Assembly: GCF_000709345.1 (NCBI RefSeq)
Contig: NZ_JMDZ01000040.1
Coordinates: 1-40,368, forward strand
Direction: 5' to 3'
DNA length: 40,368 bases
DNA from: Polaromonas glacialis
GTDB taxonomy: Bacteria > Pseudomonadota > Gammaproteobacteria > Burkholderiales > Burkholderiaceae_C
Below the pieces are notes generated by a model. That model had not been told where the DNA came from. It saw nothing but the letters and a program-made list of their open reading frames with translations, and did no database searches. Below, piece by piece: positions 35,111 to 40,368 of this stretch. Numbering within the stretch: the stretch's first letter is position 1; the number at the start of each line of letters is the position of its first letter. The position numbers and the translations under genes were made by a program.

Positions 35111-35620
35111 ATGCCTTTACTTGTTGACCCGTCAGTTGTATTACCGTCTTTTCAAAAGGCCATGGATGCAGGTGTGATCGAGGTTCATCCCTGCACACTG
35201 GACAAGACACTATTCCATCATTTAGACATTGCGGATGGAGAACCTCGAATGACATATGCTCGCTTGGACAAAGCAAAGCAGGTGACGGTCTTGGTCCAGT
35301 TCTTTAATGCGGAGCCTTACGAGGGCGAGCGATGCTTTGACGTAGGCTGGGCCGTTCCATTGAAATTTAGAGGGAAAGGTCGTGCCGGCGAAGCATTTCT
35401 TGCGGCCGTGCGTGAGTTGCGGCACATTTTCTTATCAAAGCAACAGGGTAAGAAGTTCTATCTCGAAGGAATCATCGGTGTTGATAACCTTGCATCACGC
35501 AAGACGGCAGAGAAGGTATTTGCAAGTGCTGGCATCTCTGGCACAGATACGAACTCCGGCGCGCCCATTCTGCAATTTGTCCGTTGCATTGAAAATACAA
35601 CGAACCTTCGGCTGCCATGA
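35111..35620 (+). CDS. GNAT-family N-acetyltransferase
   Basis: 169 residues starting at an ATG after TGGAG. The acetyl-CoA-binding segment is DVGWAVPLKFRGKGRAGEAF with R-G-K-G-R as the Q/RxxGxG/A motif A, followed by a helix; motif B reads YLEGIIGVDNLASRKTAEKV, then FASAGI. The N-terminal substrate part is less conserved. The substrate is not known. It follows the restored 3' end of the IS66-split gene by 45 bp in the same direction. A standalone GNAT with no DUF1778-type antitoxin beside it is unlikely to be a toxin. Confidence 0.8.
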   Translation: MPLLVDPSVVLPSFQKAMDAGVIEVHPCTLDKTLFHHLDIADGEPRMTYARLDKAKQVTVLVQFFNAEPYEGERCFDVGWAVPLKFRGKGRAGEAFLAAVRELRHIFLSKQQGKKFYLEGIIGVDNLASRKTAEKVFASAGISGTDTNSGAPILQFVRCIENTTNLRLP

Positions 35621-35885
35621 CGCCTAAGTTGTAAATCGACACGGACCTACAACTGCATGAAGCGGCTTCGTCGCAAATTTTGCGGCGCGGCTGGCACCAG
35701 CGTTAATCGGCGGGCGTCGCAACAGGCTAACCGCTCAATTGCCTGGAAAAACTACTGGCCAAAGCACGCAAATGGTTGATTATCTTGACCTCTGGAAAAA
35801 AGCAGAGGCTGAAGTCCATCCAGATGCTTTTTCAAGCCAATGAACGGTGATGTCGTTCAGACAAGTAAATTTGGCCCAAATTGAA

Positions 35886-35984
35886 GGGTCAGATTTGCTT
35901 AAAAACTGCCTACAACGCCAGTTTCAACGCTGTGGTATGCAAGCAATTTTGGCCCTTGCTGGCGGTTTCAAGCAAATCTGACCC
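35886..35984. repeat. MITE-like inverted repeat pair
   Basis: GGGTCAGATTTGCTT (35886-35900) and its exact reverse complement at 35970-35984 enclose 69 bp. This 99-bp unit resembles a small non-autonomous element or the fused ends of a lost insertion sequence. Confidence 0.55.
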
Positions 35985-36087
35985 CTGATGGCGGCCGGAC
36001 ATTGGGTTCGAAAGGTCAAATTGCACGGTTTAAACACTGTTCGGAGGTGTTTTATCTCGCCAAGAAGGCCTTCGATGGGTTCGGTTA

Positions 36088-36132
36088 AAAGTAGGGCCAG
36101 ATTTAGTTGCAAAGTAGGGTCAAATTTAGTTG
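36088..36132 (+). repeat. Two 22-bp tandem repeats
   Basis: Two copies, 36088-36109 and 36111-36132, differ at two positions; both begin AAAGTAGGG and end ATTTAGTTG. Multiple tandem copies of this sort occur inside IS21-type ends, so this may be a leftover terminus; that is inference. Confidence 0.55.
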
Positions 36133-36178
36133 TCTGAACGGGCAAAGACCCCTGCTTTGGCCTTTTCCCGGCCCACCG

Positions 36179-36206
36179 CCCTAAGATAAGGATCATTATC
36201 TCAGGG
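36179..36206. other. Imperfect 11-pair hairpin
   Basis: CCCTAAGATAA, loop GGATCA, TTATCTCAGGG, with one mismatch. It lacks a T-run and may be an operator or RNA structure. Confidence 0.4.
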
Positions 36207-36470
36207 CCAAATAATGCCGCCAAAACTTGGTTTGGCGCGACAATGGGACTTGTGCCAGGCGCTGCCACTGCCTGCCCCCCTTCCCCTTGCGCCTTCCCCA
36301 GCGAGCCCACCCAACCCATGACACCGACTCCCTCCTCCCCGGCGCTACTTGGGCATCGAGCACAACGACGAGAAAAGGAAGCGGGCATCTTCAGCTCATA
36401 AACTGTAAATTTCGACACCTTTTGGGTGCCGTTTTCATTTGTACGTTAGCTTTATATGTTGAGTTGGAAG

Positions 36471-36737
36471 CTAACCCATCAGCTTTTTAGCAGCGATACC
36501 CTCGTCTGTTGCACATTCAGGGCATGTAACCAGTATTGCGCCAACGGTCTGAACTAGCCCGCCTCGCCTGCATGCTGTTGCGCGCCATGCAAAACCGCAT
36601 GATTTGCATGTCACATTGACTGAGTTAACTCCCGTTTTCACTCTTGCACCGGAGTTACGGCTTGCGTTTATTTCGCGTGAAGTCGAATAGTCGAGTAACA
36701 CGTTAGTAAAGAAAAATCTCTCAGTTTCAATATCCAT
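36471..36737 (-). CDS. Small zinc-ribbon-like protein
   Basis: 88 residues from the ATG at 36737, chosen because AAAAGGAGCC precedes it by seven bases. It has two Cys pairs, VTCKSCGFAW and VTCPECATDE, separated by about 25 residues, as in zinc-ribbon domains. The N-terminus (MDIETERFFFTNVLLDYSTS) is unrecognised. It stands alone on the minus strand; no partner gene is evident. Confidence 0.65.
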   Translation of the reverse strand: MDIETERFFFTNVLLDYSTSREINASRNSGARVKTGVNSVNVTCKSCGFAWRATACRRGGLVQTVGAILVTCPECATDEGIAAKKLMG

Positions 36738-36886
36738 TATTGGCTCCTTTTTTGTAGTCCAATTGTCGAGCATGGAAAGTTGTGTGAGTACGTGGCATAG
36801 CAACGCAAGCACTGAAACATCAAGCTAGAAGTCCAGATGCTAGCTTCTGGCATAGTTCTCCCGTAATTATTTACTTACAGGATTCT

Positions 36887-37138
36887 ATGAAGCCCATCAT
36901 TCCAACTTTGCTTTTGGTCGTCAGCTCGGCGGCCCATGCAGGGCTTGATCGCGCAGGAAATGTGTTGACATCTGATGAGGAAAGTGCATTCACCATACAG
37001 AGCATGGTTCTGATGGGGCTGTTTTTCTGGGGAATTTACAAATTCACAGAAAAGGTTCTATCGTGGTCTTCAACTGCTTGTTTTTACTCATCGCTCATTG
37101 GCAGCGCTTTGCTCGCAGTTTTGAGCACGAAAATTTGA
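36887..37138 (+). CDS. Small membrane or exported protein
   Basis: 83 residues from the ATG at 36887, after ACAGGATT. MKPIIPTLLLVVSSAAHAG is a typical signal peptide with AHA cleavage. Two hydrophobic stretches follow (SMVLMGLFFWGIYKF and FYSSLIGSALLAVLS), suggesting an inner membrane protein. No family recognised. Such small proteins occur in conjugation or entry-exclusion contexts, but nothing here proves that. Confidence 0.6.
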   Translation: MKPIIPTLLLVVSSAAHAGLDRAGNVLTSDEESAFTIQSMVLMGLFFWGIYKFTEKVLSWSSTACFYSSLIGSALLAVLSTKI

Positions 37139-37329
37139 AATTTTTAAAGCCTTGGTTTTCCGCACACTTTGCCTCGCCTGAAAATACAAGGGTTTAGCGC
37201 ATACGCCACATCGGCATTTTCAAGTGCACATCACGTCCTTCCAGCGGCGGATGGATGAGCTGGGCAAGGTATTTGGTTAAGTGATTGAAGTAAAAATTAC
37301 CAATATTTAGGGCTATTTTCTTAGTCATA

Positions 37330-37435
37330 ATTAAGTGGTACCGTGTGGTACGGTATAGTACAAATCCACACGATACTATCCTATACCGTATAGCGCCGTG
37401 CGGTGTGGCAAGGTCCCGTGTGGCAACATACCCCA
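37330..37435. promoter_or_regulatory. Repeat cluster upstream of parA, candidate operator/centromere
   Basis: Short repeats of the form GTGTGG/CCACAC and GGTAC/GTACC recur about every 10-20 bp: AAGTGGTACC (37333-37342), GTGTGGTACG, CCACACGATA, the near-palindrome CTATACCGTATAG (37381-37393), GGTGTGGCA and CGTGTGGCA. This is a typical place for an operator or parS-like site of a parAB operon. AAGTGGTACC recurs inside parB at 38237-38246. Confidence 0.5.
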
Positions 37436-37459
37436 CCATTGAAACTAAAAAGGCTGAAC

Positions 37460-38119
37460 ATGATGATTGTGGTGGGCGCCCAAAAGGGCGGCGTCGGCAA
37501 ATCAACGCTTGGGCTAAACCTCACCGTTTGGAGAGCGCATCAACCAGGGCATAGCAAAGTATTGTTGATTGACACGGACGCGCAAGGGTCAGGCCAGCTC
37601 TGGGTATCCATTCGCACCCGACAAGGAATTGAGCCGAAAATTAGCTGCGTCATCGGCCAAGCCGGCACTATTGTCGATGCCATCCGGGCGTTGCAAGGCT
37701 CGTTCGATGACATCGTGATTGACACCAAGGGCGACGAAAGCACCGAACTGGGCGAAGTGCTTGAGATTGCTGACAAGGTGGTCACACCACTGCGCCCTGC
37801 AATGTTCGATATTGCTACCCTTGGCTACATGGAAAAGCTGGTGAAGTCGAAGCGCATGATCAACCCCAAACTACAGGCACTGGTCTTGGCGAACTACGCC
37901 CCGAGCAATAAAGGCAATACCAAAGTGCCTCGCATGCGGCGTACAGTGGCCGAGCAGTACAAAGGCTATCGGATGCTAGAAACGGCCATCGTCAACCGTA
38001 GCCTGTACGACCTTTGCGGCGAGCGCGGCAAGGGCGTGATGGAATTGCCAAAGGGCACTCCTGGCTTTGCCAAGGCCTGTGAGGAAATTGAACAACTAGC
38101 GCAAGAGGTTTGGGCATGA
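37460..38119 (+). CDS. parA: ParA partition ATPase
   Basis: 219-residue Walker-type ATPase for plasmid segregation, without the N-terminal DNA-binding extension (small ParA, type Ib). From the ATG at 37460 it opens MMIVVGAQKGGVGKSTLGLN, with deviant Walker A KGGVGKST at about 9-16. DTDAQGSG is Walker A', IVIDTKG is Walker B with Lys-Gly after Asp. The frame stays open to 37403, but that runs through the operator repeats. AAAGGCTGAAC precedes the chosen start. Its stop overlaps the parB start (ATGA). Confidence 0.92.
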   Translation: MMIVVGAQKGGVGKSTLGLNLTVWRAHQPGHSKVLLIDTDAQGSGQLWVSIRTRQGIEPKISCVIGQAGTIVDAIRALQGSFDDIVIDTKGDESTELGEVLEIADKVVTPLRPAMFDIATLGYMEKLVKSKRMINPKLQALVLANYAPSNKGNTKVPRMRRTVAEQYKGYRMLETAIVNRSLYDLCGERGKGVMELPKGTPGFAKACEEIEQLAQEVWA

Positions 38120-38580
38120 GCAAAAAACCACCTGTTGAGGACACTTTCAGTATGCCGCCGGCGCTGAACCAAGCCGCATCGACCGATGATTTAATGGCAC
38201 TCATTCGCTCCAAGCAGGAAAACATAAAGCCTGTTGAAGTGGTACCAAGTGGTATGGTACCAAACCACACTGAACCACATTACACCGTAGCAGACAATAC
38301 GGCATGGCGCCATGCTATGCCAGACCACACAGCACCAGCTCAGACTGCACCGCCCGCAAACAATCCAGAATCGACGCCCAAGCGCAAACCCAAGACAGCA
38401 CCATGGGATGACGCGAATCCAAAGGTGCCAGTGGGCTTCAATTTCAGAATGGATCAGCGTCTGCACGCCAAAGCGGTTTGGCTTTGTGAAAACATGCCGG
38501 CCATGAGTCAGCAGAAGCTGTATCGAATGGCAGTGGAAGAAAAGATTGAAGAACTTCTCAAGAAATACTACAAGGAGTAG
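38116..38580 (+). CDS. parB: ParB-like partition protein with ribbon-helix-helix-like C-terminus
   Basis: 154 residues from the ATG at 38116, overlapping the parA stop. The N-terminus (SKKPPVEDTFSMPPALNQAA) could be the ParA-stimulating tail. A His/Thr/Pro-rich linker (about 40-85) is encoded by DNA repeats. The C-terminal module (VGFNFRMDQRLHAKAVWLCE, then MSQQKLYRMAVEEKIEELLK) looks like a ribbon-helix-helix or small helical DNA-binding domain. As in other type Ib systems it should bind the upstream repeats and repress the operon. There is no canonical ParB HTH. Confidence 0.75.
   Translation: MSKKPPVEDTFSMPPALNQAASTDDLMALIRSKQENIKPVEVVPSGMVPNHTEPHYTVADNTAWRHAMPDHTAPAQTAPPANNPESTPKRKPKTAPWDDANPKVPVGFNFRMDQRLHAKAVWLCENMPAMSQQKLYRMAVEEKIEELLKKYYKE
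38237..38315 (+). repeat. Inverted and direct repeats inside parB, including a 14-bp palindrome
   Basis: Within the coding sequence: AAGTGGTACC-AAGTGGTATG at 38237-38256 (10-bp period), GGTACCA, repeated CCACAC/CCACAT, and the perfect 14-bp palindrome GCATGGCGCCATGC (38302-38315). The same motif family lies upstream of parA. Confidence 0.6.
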
Positions 38581-38766
38581 GGGAGCGCGATTTGTACCCG
38601 CATTCCACTGATAAACGGCTGTTCGATTTTGAGTTATCCACAGCAGGTTAAAGCTCGGGGGTTTTTAATATAGTTTCTTCTGTTTCTTGAGGAAGCTGTT
38701 TTTTGAGAAAACCCCTTAAAAACCCGCGTCAATGCTGCATTCTGCATGTGGACAACTTCGAACCTA

Positions 38767-38831
38767 TTCGGACAAATCCCGGTATCAAACGGACAGTTTC
38801 CCGGGTCAGTCGGACATATTCCGGTGCTGTT
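38767..38831 (+). repeat. Three 21-bp RepA-binding iterons
   Basis: CGGACA starts at 38769, 38790 and 38811, exactly 21 bp apart, each followed by an AT-rich trinucleotide and CCGG at a similar distance. A 21-bp period places all three on one face of the helix. Confidence 0.85.
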
Positions 38832-38855
38832 GGTTAAAAAATAGGCAGTGAAAGT

Positions 38856-38886
38856 TTGACAAAACGGGAGGGCAATGCGGTAATAG
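38856..38886 (+). promoter_or_regulatory. Candidate repA promoter
   Basis: TTGACA at 38856-38861 (consensus -35) is followed after 17 bp by GGTAAT (38879-38884), a partial -10; TAATAG starts two bases later. An inverted iteron-like sequence at 38916-38932 lies between it and the repA ATG. Confidence 0.5.
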
Positions 38887-38910
38887 TCGGACTCTATGTA
38901 TTTCATGTAC

Positions 38911-38939
38911 GACTAACCCGGTATCTGTCCGAATGGCCC
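38911..38939 (-). promoter_or_regulatory. Inverted iteron-like operator over the repA start
   Basis: GACTAACCCGG followed by TGTCCGAAT is, on the minus strand, a CGGACA-type iteron. It covers the repA start codon. A related copy lies at 39764-39792 over the repA stop. Confidence 0.7.
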
Positions 38940-39769
38940 AACATAATCCGCAACTTCTAGACCCTATCACTACACTGGCAACAGAAGACGCTAGGGACCG
39001 CTACGTTTCGATGAGCAACCGGCTGGCTAGATCAGCGCAAGGGCTTAACCTGTCTGAAAAGCGTCTGGTGGCGCTAGGCTTGGCTGGCACCGACTCTGTA
39101 CCGCTCAAGAGCTTAGTGCTGGCAGCCAATGCGGGCTGGAAGATGAAAGTCACCGCCATGGCTTACGCCGAGGCCTTTGGCATTCATCCCACGACCGCTT
39201 ACGAGCAGCTTAAGTCATCTTCTGAAAAGTTGTTTGAGCGCTACGTACGCTACGAGATCAAAGACAGGCGCGGCCTGGTCGTTGAAAAGAAATTTCGCTG
39301 GGTATCGGGCGTCACGTATGCGCCGGGTGACGGCTATGTCGAACTCAACTTCACGCCCGAAATTGCCCCGCACCTGCTGGGCCTGCGCAAGCAATTCACC
39401 AGTTACAAACTGCGCCATGCTGCAGCGTTTGACAGCATCTACGCATGGCGTCTGTTTGAAACTTTGAAGTCATGGCAGAGCACCGGCTTGTACACCACGT
39501 CCATTGAGAACTTTTGGGAGGTCATGGAAGCGCCGCCCAGCTGCCGTAAGGACTTTAAGGCGCTGCGCATCCGGATTATTGAGCCAGCCGTGGCGGCGAT
39601 CACTACCAAGGCATCCATGCTGGTGGAGTGGAAGCCGATACGCGCAGGAAGCCGACGCGTCACCAGCTTGGAGTTTCGCTTTGCACCCAATCCACAGGGT
39701 CAGCTTGACATGGGAGAAGGTGACCTGGAGTCTGATGAGTCGGACGTCGTAGAGACTAAGTCCGACTAA
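38933..39769 (+). CDS. repA: Rep_3-family replication initiator RepA
   Basis: 278-residue initiator that binds iterons and recruits host DnaA and DnaB. Two winged-helix domains are expected: the first includes LSEKRLVALGLAGTDSVPLK, AEAFGIHPTTAYEQLKSSSE and VSGVTYAPGDGYVELNFTPE; the second begins FTSYKLRHAAAFDSIYAWRL and continues with FKALRIRIIEPAVAAI, typical of Rep_3 proteins. An acidic tail (MGEGDLESDESDVVE) follows. The ATG at 38933 lies next to an inverted iteron, which should allow autorepression; a near-identical sequence overlaps the stop codon. Confidence 0.95.
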   Translation: MAQHNPQLLDPITTLATEDARDRYVSMSNRLARSAQGLNLSEKRLVALGLAGTDSVPLKSLVLAANAGWKMKVTAMAYAEAFGIHPTTAYEQLKSSSEKLFERYVRYEIKDRRGLVVEKKFRWVSGVTYAPGDGYVELNFTPEIAPHLLGLRKQFTSYKLRHAAAFDSIYAWRLFETLKSWQSTGLYTTSIENFWEVMEAPPSCRKDFKALRIRIIEPAVAAITTKASMLVEWKPIRAGSRRVTSLEFRFAPNPQGQLDMGEGDLESDESDVVETKSD

Positions 39770-39792
39770 CCCGGAATTTGTCCGAATAGACC
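39764..39792 (-). repeat. Second copy of the iteron-like operator over the repA stop
   Basis: It shares 25 of 29 positions with 38911-38939, including GACTAACCCGG and TTGTCCGAAT versus CTGTCCGAAT. The TAA stop codon of repA (39767-39769) is inside it. Confidence 0.7.
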
Positions 39793-39905
39793 GCCGCCTT
39801 GAGCAGCTTGCCTCATGCCGTGATCAGGCTAGCCCGGCCAGCTTGAAGAAGCCGATAACGAGTATTACCCTTGAAGACTTCCCCTAGATCCCGGAGGGCT
39901 CCCGC

Positions 39906-40145
39906 ATGAAAGTCGAGGAGCAGTACCGCCGCGCCCTGGAAAAGGCGCTGGGCGCGCCCGAGGAGGTCGTGCCGGCTTACCGCGCCTAGCTCAGCGTCAG
40001 CGAAAGCGGCAACGACCTGGTAGGCAAGGAGGAGGCGGCTCAGGCCAGCCAATGGCAAAAGGCCTCGGACCTGGCCCGGCAGGCCGGCTTTCGCTCTTTA
40101 GGCGAATCGCCCGAGGCCTACTTTGAGTTCAAGCTGAGCCGCTGA
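39906..40145 (+). pseudogene. Small gene interrupted by one amber codon
   Basis: From the ATG at 39906, preceded by GGAGGG at 8-bp spacing, the frame reads MKVEEQYRRALEKALGAPEE, then VVPAYRA, a TAG at 39987-39989, and continues in frame as LSVSESGNDLVGKEEAAQAS, then QWQKASDLARQAGFRSLGES and PEAYFEFKLSR to a TGA. Both halves read as one helical protein of 79 residues with codon use like the backbone. I do not recognise the family. Confidence 0.5.
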
Positions 40146-40368
40146 CCGGTTAGCGCGCGGCGCAGTACCCAGTCTGCAGCACGTGGGTTTGCCGGCATCG
40201 GCCAGCTTGGGTTTCTTTCCCTAGCGCAAGTCTTCATTTCCGGGCATCCGGGATTGCACCGTGCATGCCCCTAAAAGGGTGAGGGCTATACTACTGTGTA
40301 TATGTGGCGCTGTTCGCATTACGTATTGATTAGCTGTCTTCCGAGCCCTGAGACGACGAAATACTCGG
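40146..40368. promoter_or_regulatory. Non-coding end region with LexA-like half site
   Basis: No gene is seen. TACTGT followed by GTATATGT (about 40293-40305) matches the left half of a LexA box. The 13 bp at 40306-40318 (GGCGCTGTTCGCA) are the reverse complement of 55-67 upstream of umuD. Confidence 0.35.

Larger units (their letters stand above)
35621..36470. other. Gene-poor region with repeat remnants
   Basis: About 850 bp without a supported gene. It contains a 15-bp inverted repeat pair, a 22-bp tandem repeat and an 11-pair hairpin, listed separately. A leftward open frame (35924-36418) is low-complexity and lacks a start signal. Confidence 0.4.
38581..38932 (+). other. Origin of replication (oriV), iteron type
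   Basis: A 350-bp non-coding region with a perfect DnaA box TTATCCACA (38634-38642), a second DnaA-like box on the minus strand at 38747-38755 (TTGTCCACA), an AT-rich stretch between them (38660-38700) suitable for opening, and three 21-bp iterons. RepA is encoded just downstream. This is the standard layout of Rep_3 origins. Confidence 0.85.

Noticed and set aside
35111..35620. GNAT gene as a toxin of a toxin-antitoxin pair
   Set aside because: No small ribbon-helix-helix antitoxin gene lies directly upstream, and the upstream sequence belongs to the IS66-split gene.
35924..36418. 164-residue leftward frame
   Set aside because: It crosses the MITE-like repeat and tandem repeats and has no family resemblance.
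37194..37505. 103-residue leftward frame upstream of parA
   Set aside because: Its text (repeating Tyr-Arg-Thr patterns) is only a translation of the GTGTGG/GGTAC operator repeats.

Overview
The window looks like most or all of a mobilizable plasmid from a betaproteobacterium, probably of the Comamonadaceae (Polaromonas, Rhodoferax or Variovorax type). This rests on the style of the UmuD, H-NS, relaxase, IS66, IS5 and IS21 proteins and on high-GC backbone genes mixed with AT-rich cargo; I ran no search. It carries an iteron replicon (Rep_3 RepA, three 21-bp iterons, DnaA boxes), a ParA partition operon, and a relaxase with accessory genes on both sides of a candidate oriT. I see no mating-pair-formation genes, so it should be mobilizable rather than self-transmissible. 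Related sequences at the two ends, on opposite strands, would fit a circle of about 40 kb opened between repA and umuDC, but circularity cannot be shown from the sequence alone.

Layout. 1-1.9 kb: umuDC, the SOS mutagenic polymerase V genes. 2-12 kb: a defence-rich cargo region with an HNH endonuclease bearing an EVE/PUA-like N-terminus, a large unknown protein with a nuclease-like signature, a DUF6602-like nuclease-fold protein, a frameshifted RNase HI-like gene, a CoiA-like nuclease, an exported protein, and a type II restriction-modification operon of the XamI family with a third co-directional gene. 12.4-15.8 kb: two overlapping reverse transcriptase genes, both with YVDD, matching defence-associated reverse transcriptase type 3 (DRT3). 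A structured tract follows that displays ACACAC in a hairpin loop and is my candidate for the DRT3 non-coding RNA. 15.8-18.3 kb: non-coding sequence, an unknown gene, an H-NS-like protein and a small winged-helix-like protein.

18.4-25.5 kb: the mobilization module. A MobC-like protein and a 1433-residue relaxase-helicase read leftward; three genes with the architecture of RP4 TraK, TraL and TraM read rightward; the candidate oriT lies between them. 26.3-35.1 kb: a mobile-element patchwork with an IS5-family element, a truncated IS21-family istA with one element terminus, an orphan gene fragment, and a complete IS66-family element that split a host gene and left an exact 8-bp target duplication. 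35.1-37.1 kb: a GNAT acetyltransferase, remnant repeats and two small genes. 37.3-40.4 kb: parA-parB, the origin, repA, and a small gene broken by one amber codon.

How the parts fit: repA, the iterons and parAB maintain the replicon; H-NS may silence its AT-rich cargo; the relaxase, MobC-like and TraKLM-like proteins would process oriT for transfer by a helper's conjugation machinery; and the cargo (restriction-modification, DRT3, other nucleases, umuDC) would protect the host from phage or rival DNA and help it survive DNA damage.
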